Assembly (NCBI GenBank): GCA_965220265.1
Contig: CBDCPM010000004.1
Span: 2,480,001 to 2,544,000 of the forward strand
Reading direction: 5' to 3'
Length of the DNA stretch: 64,000 bases
DNA from: Bin87 sp965220265
GTDB lineage: Bacteria; Chloroflexota; Dehalococcoidia; Lucifugimonadales; UBA3495
Under the pieces are notes generated by a model that had not been told where the DNA came from, did not search any database, and was given only the letters and a program-made list of their open reading frames with translations. The position numbers and the translations under genes are program-made. Below, piece by piece: positions 27,811 through 37,154 of the stretch (its first letter is position 1; each line of letters begins with the position of its first letter).

Positions 27811-29073
27811 ATGCCGACAACTACAAACGTTCACGCAACCGGTGGCGATGGCAACGGCGATGCCGTTGATGGTCACCGGTTCATTTTGGACCCCGTAGCC
27901 CGCATTGCAGACGACTCTGGGTTCAAGGCTTACCTCGTTGGAGGCCCGGTTCGGGACCGTCTGCTGGGCGCCCCAATAACTGACCTGGATATCACGGTGG
28001 TCGGCGACGCGACGGCAGTGGCTGCGACGTTGGCGGCAGATATCAACGGGCGTCTGACGGTGCACCAACGGTTCGGTACTGCCACCGTAGCCGCAGGGTC
28101 CGTGACTATTGACCTGGTAACGGCGCGGCGGGAAACTTACCGGTCGCCGGGAGCCCTCCCTGACGTGGAACCGGGTGACATACAAGACGACCTGGCGCGA
28201 CGGGACTTCACGATCAATGCAATGGCGATGGCCCTGCCTGGGCTCACCGAAGAGTTGGTGGACCCGCATGGCGGGAAATCTGACCTGGACGCGGGCCTGA
28301 TTCGCCTGCTTCACCCCGGAAGTTTCCACGACGATCCGACGAGGATCCTGCGGGCCCTGCGATACGCCGCGCGGTTTGGATTCGCGATTGACGCAGAGAC
28401 CGCACGGATCATGTCAGAGGCGCTTGCCGACCGAGCTTTGGCGACTCTGACGGGAGATCGGTTGAGACACGAACTGGGGCGCACATTGCAGGAGTCCGAA
28501 CCGCTAGCCGCATTGCGGTTGGCCCAAGATTGCGGAGCCCTGCAGGCTATCCATCCGGCCCTGACCGCGAGTCATCTGGCGGAAGCTGGCGGTGAACGGG
28601 CTCCACCGTTGACCTGGCTGGCGGCGTTGGTCTGGCCGCTCAGCGCAAATGAGGGCGCTGCCCTAAGCTCACGGCTCAACACGCCGTCGGATTGGACCAG
28701 GGTGATCACGGATACGGCCACGATACGCGGGATGGCGCCTGCACTTGGCGCAGCGGGCTGGGATACGTTGAAACCTTCGGATGTTTGCGCGCTCCTGGAT
28801 GGCTTGGCTCCGGACGCTTTGCGAGGGGCGACCATGATGGCGGGGAGGGAGGCCGCGGATCGGATCGCGCGTTATCTAAGCGAGTGGTGGTCCGTGGCTC
28901 CCCGGCTCAGGGGAAACGACCTGTTGGCGCTGGAGGTACCGGCCGGACCGACGGTGGGAGAGGCGCTGCGCGAGCTGCGCAAAGCGCGTTTGGACGGAGT
29001 GACGCATTCCGTTCAGGATGAGGAAAACCTGGCCCGACGATGGGCTGACGTATCGAATAAGGTCACATGTTAA
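27811..29073 (+). CDS. cca: CCA tRNA nucleotidyltransferase / poly(A) polymerase family
   Basis: 420 aa. The nucleotidyltransferase head is clear: AYLVGGPVRDRLLGAPITDL followed by DITVVGD, holding the two catalytic Asp residues, then DLVTARRETY and DDLARRDFTINAMAMAL. The RNA-binding neck follows (DDPTRILRALRYAARFGFAID). It would add or repair the CCA end of tRNAs. Both tRNAs in the window already encode CCA, so repair is the likelier role. The C-terminus diverges from well-known members. Confidence 0.9.
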   Translation: MPTTTNVHATGGDGNGDAVDGHRFILDPVARIADDSGFKAYLVGGPVRDRLLGAPITDLDITVVGDATAVAATLAADINGRLTVHQRFGTATVAAGSVTIDLVTARRETYRSPGALPDVEPGDIQDDLARRDFTINAMAMALPGLTEELVDPHGGKSDLDAGLIRLLHPGSFHDDPTRILRALRYAARFGFAIDAETARIMSEALADRALATLTGDRLRHELGRTLQESEPLAALRLAQDCGALQAIHPALTASHLAEAGGERAPPLTWLAALVWPLSANEGAALSSRLNTPSDWTRVITDTATIRGMAPALGAAGWDTLKPSDVCALLDGLAPDALRGATMMAGREAADRIARYLSEWWSVAPRLRGNDLLALEVPAGPTVGEALRELRKARLDGVTHSVQDEENLARRWADVSNKVTC

Positions 29074-29108
29074 CGTCCGCGCATTGCGGATTTCAGGGAG
29101 GTAGTGCA

Positions 29109-29339
29109 GTGGCAACCATATTCCAGGTATCAGGCCCGGTGTTCTGCGTGGTCTGTAACGACGAACTCAACGGGCCGCACAGGTCGACCTGCCAGATGTG
29201 CGGCGGCCCATTCCATCAGCCGTGGTCGCCGGACAGCGACGTTCCCCGGTGCGGGAAGGCCGCGAGCCATGACGAAACCCTGGCCGTCGTGTTCTTGTGC
29301 AAGGACTGCTACAACAACCGGCGCCCACCGTCACAGTGA
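29109..29339 (+). CDS. Small zinc-ribbon protein, unknown function
   Basis: 76 aa from GTG 29109, chosen for the GGGAGG site 6 nt upstream. Three CxxC pairs are visible (FCVVC, CQMCGG, LCKDC) plus a Cys/His set (RCGKAASH), enough for one or two structural zinc sites. It lies between cca and an alcohol dehydrogenase gene, 25 bp before the latter, and may be cotranscribed with it. No family was recognised. Confidence 0.7.
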   Translation: MATIFQVSGPVFCVVCNDELNGPHRSTCQMCGGPFHQPWSPDSDVPRCGKAASHDETLAVVFLCKDCYNNRRPPSQ

Positions 29340-29364
29340 CGGTTTCAAGGAGGCAAACCCAGTA

Positions 29365-30402
29365 ATGAAAGCCGTTTACATCGAAGCACACGGAGACGCC
29401 GAGGTGCTGCAGTACGGGGATCGACCCGACCCCTCGCCAGGTGCATCAGACGTTGTGGTCCGGGTTGGCGCCAGCGCGCTAAACCGGCTGGACATCTTCA
29501 CCAGGGAAGGTCAGCGGGGGCTGGAGCGGGAATTTCCGCCGCCGCTGATCCTGGGCGGCGATACCGCCGGCGAAGTCGTGGCCGTTGGCGAGGGTGTGAG
29601 CACCCTGAACGTGGGCGACCGCGTCGTGGTAAACCCGAGACTGTCCTGTGGCGTCTGCCAATGGTGTGGTTCGGGTCGGGACGACCTGTGCCGACGCAGC
29701 CGGTTTTTGGGGACGGCAATGGACGGCAGTTACGCCGAACTAGTTGTAGTGCCGGAGGTCAACGCGTACAAGTTGGATGGCAACGTGTCCTTCGCGGACG
29801 CCGCAGCAGTTCCCACGACGTACCTGCCTGTCTGGAACATGGCGGTGCGCCGAGCGGCACTGCAGCCGTGGGAAACGGCCCTAGTGTTCTCGGCGTCGGC
29901 CGGCGTGGGAGCGGCAGCGATCCAAGTGTTCAAAAACGTGGTCGGAGCGACGGTGATCGCAACCACCAGCACACCGGAGAAGGTAGAACTGGCCCGGAGC
30001 CTGGGCGCGGACCACGTGATCAATTACAACGAAGAAGACATCGCGCAACGGGTCCGGGAAATTACCGGAGGGGCCGGAGTGGACCTGCTGGTGGACCATG
30101 TGGGCGCGGACGTTTGGGCTCATGGGTTCCGGTCATTGCGGCCTGGCGGCAGGTACTGCATCTGCGGGGCGACCAGCGGACTGCGGGCGGAGCTGCACCT
30201 GGGCCTATTGTTCAGCCGGCAGATCGAGATCTACGGCGGTTACATGGGTTCCCGCGAGGACATGCGGCAGATCGTGGCCAGCCTCAACCAAGGGGTGATC
30301 AAGCCGGCGATCCACCGGACATACCCGCTGGCGAACGCCGCCGAAGCGCACAACGACATGGAAGCGACGAACTTCTTCGGGAAGCTGCTTCTGGAGCCTT
30401 AA
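29365..30402 (+). CDS. Zinc-type medium-chain alcohol dehydrogenase / quinone oxidoreductase
   Basis: 345 aa from ATG 29365 with an AAGGAGG site upstream. It has the GroES-like catalytic domain (GGDTAGEVVAVGEGV, then GDRVVVNPRLSCGVCQWCGS followed by GRDDLCRRSRFLG) and the Rossmann domain (VFSASAGVGAAAIQVFK). Only some of the four structural-zinc cysteines of classical alcohol dehydrogenases are seen. NAD(P)H-dependent oxidation of an alcohol or reduction of an enone or quinone is expected; the substrate is unknown. Confidence 0.9.
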   Translation: MKAVYIEAHGDAEVLQYGDRPDPSPGASDVVVRVGASALNRLDIFTREGQRGLEREFPPPLILGGDTAGEVVAVGEGVSTLNVGDRVVVNPRLSCGVCQWCGSGRDDLCRRSRFLGTAMDGSYAELVVVPEVNAYKLDGNVSFADAAAVPTTYLPVWNMAVRRAALQPWETALVFSASAGVGAAAIQVFKNVVGATVIATTSTPEKVELARSLGADHVINYNEEDIAQRVREITGGAGVDLLVDHVGADVWAHGFRSLRPGGRYCICGATSGLRAELHLGLLFSRQIEIYGGYMGSREDMRQIVASLNQGVIKPAIHRTYPLANAAEAHNDMEATNFFGKLLLEP

Positions 30403-30422
30403 TCGATCCGGTATAGAATCGT

Positions 30423-30506
30423 AATGATTACGCGCGGCACGTGTGCCGCCCGCGATCATTGGCTCCGGCCGGGCTGTTCGAGCAACCGGAAATGATTACG
30501 CGCGGC
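30423..30506. repeat. 16-bp direct repeat with an internal palindrome at a convergent gene end
   Basis: AATGATTACGCGCGGC occurs at 30423-30438 and again at 30491-30506. The second copy includes the proS stop codon. Between them GCGGCACGTGTGCCGC (30433-30448) is a perfect palindrome. It may act as a terminator for the convergent dehydrogenase and proS genes, or be a small duplication of the proS end. Confidence 0.5.
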
Positions 30507-32199
30507 CGAGTGTCGCTCGGACGGCATCGATCACATCGTCGAGAGCGACCATCTCGGCGTCTTCGGCGGTACGGCCGCGCATCTCCACGGCCGATTGGCG
30601 CAGGTTGCGGGGGCTCACCACCAGGCGGAGCGGCAAGCCGATGAGGTCGGCGTCGTTGAACTTAACGCCGGCAGCCGCGTCGGTACGGTCATCGAAGAGG
30701 ACCTCGATCCCGGCGGCCCACAGGCGGTCGTACAGATCGGTGGCGGATTCGGCAACGGCTTCATCGGACATATTCAGCGCGACGAGATGGACGGCATAGG
30801 GTGCTATCGGGACCGGGAAAACAATGCCGCGCTCGTCGTGGTTCTGCTCTATGGCCGCCGCCAAGATCCGGGTAACGCCGATGCCGTAGCAACCCATGGT
30901 GATGGGTTGTTGCTGGCCGTCGGGGTCCAGATAAAAAGCTCCCAGCGCTTCGCTGAAAAAAGTGCCCAGCTTGAAAATGTGGCCTACCTCAACGCCGCGG
31001 GTGAACTCAAGTTGCGAGCCGCAGTTTGCGCACCTGTGCCCAGATTCGGTGAGGGCAATGTCGGTCACCAAATCGGCGCCAAAATCGCGGGGATAGTTGG
31101 CGTTGCGATAGTGGGTGTCGTTCCTGTTGGCGCCAACGACGAAGTTGCCGCCGTTGGAGATCGAGGGGTCGGCGATGCGGCGAACGTTGGTGACACCAAT
31201 GGCGGAGGCGGAGCCGGCGACCAGGCCGGCCGAGGCGATCTCCTCGTCTTCGGCGAGGCGCAGTTCGTTGCAGTGGAGGGCGTTCTTCAGCTTGACCTCA
31301 TTGACCTCGAGGTCACCGCGAATGGTGACGAACACGACCTCGCCATCGGCCGCGTAGAACACCGCCTTGAGGGTCTGCGCTTCGTCAACGCCGAGGAACT
31401 CGCACAGGGATGCGATGGTCTTCATACCGGGGGTGCTGACTTCTTCCAGGGAAAGCGGCTCGGGCACCGGTTGATCGGGATAGACGCCGGCAGCCTTCTC
31501 GGCGTTGGCGGCGTACCCGCAGGACGGGCACGTGATCACCGTGTCCTCGCCGGTGTCGGTGGGCAGGAGGAACTCGTGGGAGTCCTTGCCGCCAATGGCG
31601 CCGCTGTCGGCCTCGGCCATGACGACGGGGATGCTGCAACGCCGAAACACGTTCCGATACGCCTGCGCCATGGCCTGGTAGGATGCGTCGAGGCCCGTAT
31701 CATCAGCGTCGAAGGAGTAGGCGTCTTTCATGGTAAATTCGCGGACGCGCACCAGGCCGGCGCGGGGGCGCGGTTCGTCCCGGAACTTGGTCTGCATTTG
31801 GTAGAGGATCACCGGCAGGTCGCGGTAGCTCTGCACGTTTCCCTTGACGATGTTGGTGACGACCTCCTCGTGGGTAGGCGCCAACGCCAGCGGTCGACCA
31901 CGGCGGTCCTCCAGGGAGAACATGTTGTCGCCGAAAGCGGCGGCGCGACCCGTCCGCTCCCACAGTTCCATGGGCTGCAGCGCGGGCATACGCAGCTCCT
32001 GGCTACCGGCGGCGTCCATTTCCTCGCGGACGATCTGTTCGATCTTCTGGAGGGAACGCCAAGCCAGGGGGAGGTAGGCGTAGACGCCGGTGGCCACCTG
32101 CTGGATGAGACCGGCCCGCAGCATCAGGCGATGACTGGCGGTCTCGGCCTCGGGTGGGTCGTCGCGGAGGGTACGGGTTACCAATCGGGAGATGCGCAT
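30496..32199 (-). CDS. proS: Proline--tRNA ligase, bacterial type with editing domain
   Basis: 567 aa class II synthetase. Motif 1 region: TGVYAYLPLAWRSLQKIEQI. The PTHEEVVT block and motif 2 (FRDEPRPRAGLVRVREFTMK, then DAYSF) are intact. The INS editing domain lies at about residues 225-380 (ASLCEFLGVDEAQTLKAVFY). Motif 3 is GCYGIGVTRILAAAIEQNHD, and the anticodon-binding domain ends VALDDVIDAVRATLG. Standard length and no anomalies. Confidence 0.97.
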   Translation of the reverse strand: MRISRLVTRTLRDDPPEAETASHRLMLRAGLIQQVATGVYAYLPLAWRSLQKIEQIVREEMDAAGSQELRMPALQPMELWERTGRAAAFGDNMFSLEDRRGRPLALAPTHEEVVTNIVKGNVQSYRDLPVILYQMQTKFRDEPRPRAGLVRVREFTMKDAYSFDADDTGLDASYQAMAQAYRNVFRRCSIPVVMAEADSGAIGGKDSHEFLLPTDTGEDTVITCPSCGYAANAEKAAGVYPDQPVPEPLSLEEVSTPGMKTIASLCEFLGVDEAQTLKAVFYAADGEVVFVTIRGDLEVNEVKLKNALHCNELRLAEDEEIASAGLVAGSASAIGVTNVRRIADPSISNGGNFVVGANRNDTHYRNANYPRDFGADLVTDIALTESGHRCANCGSQLEFTRGVEVGHIFKLGTFFSEALGAFYLDPDGQQQPITMGCYGIGVTRILAAAIEQNHDERGIVFPVPIAPYAVHLVALNMSDEAVAESATDLYDRLWAAGIEVLFDDRTDAAAGVKFNDADLIGLPLRLVVSPRNLRQSAVEMRGRTAEDAEMVALDDVIDAVRATLGRA

Positions 32200-32248
32200 A
32201 ACTCACACGGGCGGGCGGGTTGGACAGGAACGAGAAAGTGGTTGATGA

Positions 32249-33502
32249 TTAACCCATTGGATTGACGTCTGGGAGGCCGAGGCGGAACTGGCCGAGGTTG
32301 TCGTAGGCGCTGGTGTTGACCATGAAGTGCTGGGCAGCGGCGTTGATGTCGCGCATGCAGCGCTGGAGGACGCGGTCGTTGTAGATGGCGTCGCCGCCGC
32401 CGTAACGAAAGGCGGCGGTGGTTACATCGCAGGCGACATCGGTAGCGTAGACGCAGGCGCCACGGAGGCGCAGTTGCCGCTCCAGGTCGGGGCGTTCTCC
32501 GCGCAGGCAGAACTCCCAGGCGTCCTCTATCGCCTCGCGGCAAAGGGCCCGGGCGGCGCGAAGCTGCTGGTCGCATTTCCCCAGGTCGTGATGCAAAGCG
32601 CCGCGCTGGGCGATGGTCGAGGTCAGGTAGCCGCGCTGGTAGGATCCCGCCTGCTGGAAAATCTCGTCCAAAGCGCGGCGGGCCACCCCCAGGGCGAATG
32701 CGGCGTGGTCCGGCGTGACGAAACCGGGTCTGCCCAGCCAGAATAGCGGGCCGCCCTTTCTGGGATCCGTGGACATCAGGTCGAAGGCCATGTCTTCGGG
32801 AACGAAGTAATCGTCGAAGACGAAGTCGCGGCTACCGGTTCCCTTGAGACCCATGACCTGCCAGTTGTCCACGAACTGCACGTCGGCAATCGGCGCGGCG
32901 AAGATCATGTGCTCCCGCCCCGGCCCGTCATCTCTCACAATGCGGAACCCGGCCAGCAGCCAGGAAGAATGTGCCGAGCCGCTGGCGAAAGGCCAACGCC
33001 CGCTGACACGCCACCCGCCGTCGACCGGCGTTGCCTGGCCGCGGGGTATCAACGCGCCGGATGCAATGGGCATTCCGCCGTTGCCGAAGATGCGCTCCAC
33101 GCCGGCGTCGGGAAGGAATGCCCCCAGCCATGACGCGCTGGTGCTGTTGATGAAGGCGCACCAGCCGGCGGACGGATTGACGTAGCAGAGTTCGTCGCAC
33201 AGCTCCAGGTAAAGATGCGGATCTACCTCTGGGCCGCCCAGTTCGCGGGGGACCTTCAACGAAAGCAGACCCTCACGATACAGGGCGACGACGGAGGGCC
33301 AAGCCAAGGTCTCGGCGTCGTCGTTGGCCTCGGCGTCGGCTTCCAGGATGGGACGGATTCGGGCGATGGCGTCCAGCAGGTGCCGACGCAGGGCGGCACG
33401 ATCGGTGGGAAGTTGCGGGATGCCCTCGGCCTCCAGGAAGGCGACGTCGAAAGGAGCGATGTCGGAGACAGCGCCACAGGTAAACGCGTTTTTGGTAGCC
33501 AT
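32249..33502 (-). CDS. Acyl-CoA dehydrogenase-fold flavin monooxygenase (DszC/HpaB type)
   Basis: 417 aa. ATG 33502 was taken because AGGAGA lies 7 nt upstream; an earlier ATG at 33529 has none. The fold is acyl-CoA dehydrogenase-like: VALYREGLLSLKVPRELGGP, SAGWCAFINSTSASWLGAFL, GWRVSGRWPFASGSAHSSWL, WQVMGLKGTGSRDFVFDDYF and VACDVTTAAFRYGGGDAIYN. The pattern (GTGSRD, SG-WPFASG) fits reduced-flavin monooxygenases such as DszC and the HpaB component rather than true acyl-CoA dehydrogenases, since the catalytic Glu is not obvious. The substrate is unknown. Confidence 0.85.
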   Translation of the reverse strand: MATKNAFTCGAVSDIAPFDVAFLEAEGIPQLPTDRAALRRHLLDAIARIRPILEADAEANDDAETLAWPSVVALYREGLLSLKVPRELGGPEVDPHLYLELCDELCYVNPSAGWCAFINSTSASWLGAFLPDAGVERIFGNGGMPIASGALIPRGQATPVDGGWRVSGRWPFASGSAHSSWLLAGFRIVRDDGPGREHMIFAAPIADVQFVDNWQVMGLKGTGSRDFVFDDYFVPEDMAFDLMSTDPRKGGPLFWLGRPGFVTPDHAAFALGVARRALDEIFQQAGSYQRGYLTSTIAQRGALHHDLGKCDQQLRAARALCREAIEDAWEFCLRGERPDLERQLRLRGACVYATDVACDVTTAAFRYGGGDAIYNDRVLQRCMRDINAAAQHFMVNTSAYDNLGQFRLGLPDVNPMG

Positions 33503-33532
33503 GGCCAGTCTCCTGAGGTATATAAGCATCCG

Positions 33533-33886
33533 TTATTGCAAAAACTGTATGATCCTGAGCAACCCGTAGCTTGTGGCGATCGGTGCAATGATCACAGCAA
33601 ATCTAGTAATATTTCTGGAAAATACGTCGCCATATCGAACATCACTAACTCTTCCTGCCACGTTATCCAAATCACTGAACAATCCCTGGACCAAGGTAGC
33701 CATCGTTGCCGCTCCGATTATGGATCCCACTGCACCGGCAATTAACAACAAGAACGCCACAAATGGATCATATTGAAGCCCTTGTCCGACTGCAAATATG
33801 ATTCCGGCCACGATTATGGCTATGGAGTATCCAACAATAAGGACGGACACCATCACAGACATATAATTCCGTCTACGGAATTGCAT
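33533..33886 (-). CDS. Small membrane protein, unknown
   Basis: 117 aa from ATG 33886, chosen for GAGGTG upstream. The hydrophobic segments are VMVSVLIVGYSIAIIVAGII, FVAFLLLIAGAVGSIIGAAT and ITRFAVIIAPIATSYGLLRI, with charged loops between. The next gene upstream overlaps its leader. The local base composition is visibly more A+T-rich than the neighbours. No family recognised. Confidence 0.6.
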   Translation of the reverse strand: MQFRRRNYMSVMVSVLIVGYSIAIIVAGIIFAVGQGLQYDPFVAFLLLIAGAVGSIIGAATMATLVQGLFSDLDNVAGRVSDVRYGDVFSRNITRFAVIIAPIATSYGLLRIIQFLQ

Positions 33887-33894
33887 TTCACACC

Positions 33895-34119
33895 TCATTC
33901 CCAAGCGTTAGTTTGTTCGTCAATATCAGCAGACCGTTTCATCAGAAAAGTGAATAGCATTGGCATCGTCAACAAGCACACCGTCAATGAAGTTGCTGTG
34001 AGTATCACCGAGATATTGCCTGAGATTACCACTCCGAAAAAATCAGAGAACACAATAACGGCGAAAACTCCCCCTGAAGCCAAGCAGAGGCCTCGCAGAA
34101 ACAGTACGATCACGGTCAT
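33895..34119 (-). CDS. Small membrane protein, unknown, paired with the next gene
   Basis: 74 aa from ATG 34119 (GGAGG 7 nt upstream; an ATG two codons earlier lies too close to that site). It consists of about two membrane helices (TVIVLFLRGLCLASGGVFAV and ISVILTATSLTVCLLTMPML). Its stop is 8 bp before the start of the following small membrane gene, so the two form a little operon. No recognised family. Confidence 0.5.
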   Translation of the reverse strand: MTVIVLFLRGLCLASGGVFAVIVFSDFFGVVISGNISVILTATSLTVCLLTMPMLFTFLMKRSADIDEQTNAWE

Positions 34120-34403
34120 GTCCATGCCTCCAATATTGCAAACTTTTACTTCGCTTTGCCGAGTGGAACTGGTCACGATTCGAGAACCGCAATTGATCCC
34201 GACAAACACGCCAGTTTGCGTAGATCAGTAGTTTGTTGGGACTATGTCCTACCATGATACGCGAAGTTCATCCGTGCAGCCCACGCATTTCCATAGCGGA
34301 ATGCCAATGACCAATTGAAGCATTCGCCATCCACACTCTGAGTCGCCGTTGGGCCGGTCATGTGAATAACGGGACACCCGATCAGAGCCAACACATGGGC
34401 ATC

Positions 34404-35549
34404 TCATGGCGCGACTGCCGGGGTCTTTTCAATCTCTTCCATCAGGGCTGTAAGCATCTCGGCCTCCGGCACGACGCGCACCTTTTCGCCCTTGCGGAAG
34501 ATGATGGCGCGCCCGGCGCCGGCGGCAATGCCCACGTCAGCGTCTTTGGCCTCCCCGGGGCCGTTGACCTCGCAGCCCATGACCGCGACCTTGATGTTCT
34601 TGTCGGTCTTCTTGAGCAGGGCGTCGACGTCGTTGGCCAGCTTGCGTATGTCCACATCGGCGCGCCCGCAGCTGGGACAGGCCACCATGGTGGTTCCCTT
34701 ATCCCGCAGGTTCAGCGATTTCAGGATCTCGAACCCCGCGACCACCTCCTCAACGCTGTCGTCGCTCAGCGACACCCGAATCGTGTCGCCGATACCTTCA
34801 TACAGCAGCACCCCCAATCCCACGGCGGTGCGGATAGAACCCGACTTCGCGGTGCCCGCCTCCGTGATTCCCAGGTGCAATGGGTAGGGCACCATTTCGC
34901 CGAGGCGGCGGTAGGCCTCGACGGTGGTGGGCACGTCGAAGGCTTTCATTGAAATCTTGATCTGGTCGAAGTCCTGTTCCTCCAGGAGACTGACCTCCCA
35001 AAGGGCGGTGGCGACCATGTGGTCTACGATGCTGTAGTCGCCGGCCTGGGCTTCGCCGGCCTTAGGCAGCCGGTTGACGAGGTCCATGTGGCGAGAGAAG
35101 CCACGGGTCCGGCCGATGCCACCCACCGGAGGCAGGCTACCGAAGTTCACGCCGATGCGGATGGGAATATTGCGTTCCTTGGCTGCGGCAACGACCTGGC
35201 GAACCTGGTCCTCGTTGCGCAGATTGCCGGGATTGAGGCGCAGGCAGTCGATGCCGCCGGCGGCGCACTCCAGCGCCAACTGGTAATGGAAATGGATGTC
35301 CGCGATCAGCGGGATGCTGATCTGCTTCTTGATCTCCGCCATCGCCTGGGCGGCTTCCATGTCGGGCACGGCGGAGCGGATGATCTCGCACCCGGCTTCT
35401 TCAAGCTCATGGATCTGCCGAACGGTGGCCTTGACGTCACGAGTATCGGTCTTCGTCATCGACTGCACGGTCACGTCGGCACCCCCGCCGACCTTGACCC
35501 CGCCGACGTACACTGGTTTGGTAACTCTTCGCTGGTTCACAGTCATCAT
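34404..35549 (-). CDS. ispG: 4-hydroxy-3-methylbut-2-enyl diphosphate synthase (IspG/GcpE)
   Basis: 381 aa from ATG 35549; the frame is open further upstream but conservation starts here. It catalyses the penultimate step of the MEP isoprenoid pathway with a [4Fe-4S] cluster. Signature blocks are PVYVGGVKVGGGADVTVQSM, GCEIIRSAVPDM, IPLIADIHFHYQLALECA, CLRLNPGNLRN and, for the cluster, MVACPSCGRADVD and VAVMGCEVNGPGEAKDADVG. Length is normal. No other MEP gene is nearby. Confidence 0.96.
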   Translation of the reverse strand: MMTVNQRRVTKPVYVGGVKVGGGADVTVQSMTKTDTRDVKATVRQIHELEEAGCEIIRSAVPDMEAAQAMAEIKKQISIPLIADIHFHYQLALECAAGGIDCLRLNPGNLRNEDQVRQVVAAAKERNIPIRIGVNFGSLPPVGGIGRTRGFSRHMDLVNRLPKAGEAQAGDYSIVDHMVATALWEVSLLEEQDFDQIKISMKAFDVPTTVEAYRRLGEMVPYPLHLGITEAGTAKSGSIRTAVGLGVLLYEGIGDTIRVSLSDDSVEEVVAGFEILKSLNLRDKGTTMVACPSCGRADVDIRKLANDVDALLKKTDKNIKVAVMGCEVNGPGEAKDADVGIAAGAGRAIIFRKGEKVRVVPEAEMLTALMEEIEKTPAVAP

Positions 35550-35851
35550 CGTCACCGCCGTTCGGAAATAGTGGAATGGCGAACTCGAAATCCTGGACTT
35601 ATGATCGCCAATGATACACGATGGCCCGCTGCCGGTGCCACCGCGCGGCCTCTCATGAAGACGCCAGTAGCAGCGTTTCCGGGTTATCCCGGTCGGATTG
35701 TTGCCTCGCCCGAGTGGCCGGTTCGGAGATCGCGAACTTAAAACAGCCTTGATGTATAATAGGCTGATCATACTGACGCCGGCGGAACGGTACTTTCCGG
35801 CGTTAATCAGGGTACTAGCCCGACGGAATCGGGCGTCAGGCAGGTGACAAC
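35550..35851. other. Divergent intergenic region between ispG and the XdhC gene
   Basis: About 300 bp between divergent genes, so it should hold two promoters. A TATAAT at 35755-35760 reading rightward could serve the XdhC gene, but no good -35 box is at the right distance. No RNA or repeat was recognised. Confidence 0.45.
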
Positions 35852-36988
35852 GTGCGCGACGTGATCCAGGAAGCGGTCAATCAGTTGGAATCGGGCAATC
35901 CCTGCGTGCTGGCCACGGTGGTGCGTACCAAAGGGTCCACTCCGCAAAAGGCCGGTGCGATGCTGCTGGTCCGCGAAGACGGCACCGCGGTAGGAACGCT
36001 GGGCGGCGGCTGCGTGGAGGGCGACATTTGGTTCGCCGCGCGGGAGATACTGCGCAACCACGGTGGTCCAGAGTTCAAGGACTACTACCTGAACGAAGAC
36101 ATCGCGGCGCGCGACGGCCTGGTATGCGGCGGCACCATGTATTTCTACCTGGAGCCGTTCCGGGATGCCGACGACTTTTCGGACATCGGGTCAGAATTGC
36201 TTGGCGCGTATGACGGCGCGGATCCGGCGGCGCTGGCCACAATCGTCCGGTCGGACGGTAGCACGGCCCGCCTGGGCGCGAAGCTGCTGCTGCGATCCGA
36301 CGGTTCGATAGCCGGCGGCATCGGCACCGTGGAACTGGACGAAATCGCGCTGGAGGCAGCCGGTCGCGTAGCAGCGGTGGGCGCGAACGAATCGCTGACC
36401 ATCGACGACCAGACTGAGATGTTCATCGAAGGGTTCACGACCCCGCCGACGCTGGTTATGGTGGGCGGCGGACACGTGGGGAAGGCCACCGCCGACCTGG
36501 CGCACCGATTGGGTTACCGCGTTTACATCGTCGACGACCGCGAGGACTTCTCCAACGCTGAACGATTCCCCTACGCTGAAGAGACCATCGTTACCCCGTA
36601 CACCGACTGGGCGCAGCACCTGGACATCAACGTCAACAGCTTCATCGTGGTGGCGTCGCGCGGGCACTGGTTCGACGACGTGGCGTTGGAATCGGCGCTG
36701 ACCACCAAGGCGCGGTACGTCGGTCTGTTGGGCAGCCGGCGCAAGACGCTGATGATCTACCAGCGTTTGCTGCAGGAAGGAGTGTCCCGGGAGCGACTGG
36801 CGGAAGTGCGCGCACCCATCGGGTTGGACATCGGGGCATTGGAGCCGGAAGAACTGGCCGTCAGCATCATGTCAGAGATCATCATGGCGCGGCGGGGCGG
36901 CAAGGGCAGCCCGATGACGATGGACGACTGGTACCTGGAACGCGCCGAGCGACGGGCCAACCGGGCGATGGGAGCCACCGCGGACTGA
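35852..36988 (+). CDS. XdhC/CoxI-family molybdenum enzyme maturation factor
   Basis: 378 aa, GTG start. The N-terminal XdhC_CoxI domain has LATVVRTKGSTPQKAGAMLL and TVGTLGGGCVEGD-like GTLGGGCVEGDIWF. The C-terminal Rossmann domain has LVMVGGGHVGKATADLAHRL followed by GYRVYIVDDREDF, and LESALTTKARYVGLLGSRRK. XdhC proteins bind molybdenum cofactor, promote its sulfuration and hand it to xanthine dehydrogenase or CODH-type enzymes. The likely client here is the CoxSLM enzyme 20 kb away. The MocA-like gene follows 166 bp downstream. Confidence 0.92.
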   Translation: MRDVIQEAVNQLESGNPCVLATVVRTKGSTPQKAGAMLLVREDGTAVGTLGGGCVEGDIWFAAREILRNHGGPEFKDYYLNEDIAARDGLVCGGTMYFYLEPFRDADDFSDIGSELLGAYDGADPAALATIVRSDGSTARLGAKLLLRSDGSIAGGIGTVELDEIALEAAGRVAAVGANESLTIDDQTEMFIEGFTTPPTLVMVGGGHVGKATADLAHRLGYRVYIVDDREDFSNAERFPYAEETIVTPYTDWAQHLDINVNSFIVVASRGHWFDDVALESALTTKARYVGLLGSRRKTLMIYQRLLQEGVSRERLAEVRAPIGLDIGALEPEELAVSIMSEIIMARRGGKGSPMTMDDWYLERAERRANRAMGATAD

Positions 36989-37110
36989 TAATCGGGCGAC
37001 CCGGTTCTGTTGTAGCTCGATGTTATTGCGCCAACGGGGACCCCGTTCTGGTGCTGTGCGGAGTGTTCCCAGCTCGGCTACAATGATGAACCGGGAAACC
37101 GTAGGAAACC

Positions 37111-37134
37111 GGTCGGCCTGCCGGCCTGCCGACC
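37111..37134. promoter_or_regulatory. Hairpin in the leader of the MocA-like gene
   Basis: GGTCGGC (37111-37117) and GCCGACC (37128-37134) can pair around a GC-rich loop 20 nt before the start codon. It could affect translation; no known riboswitch was recognised. Confidence 0.3.
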
Positions 37135-37154
37135 TCTCCGTGGGGTAGCAACGC

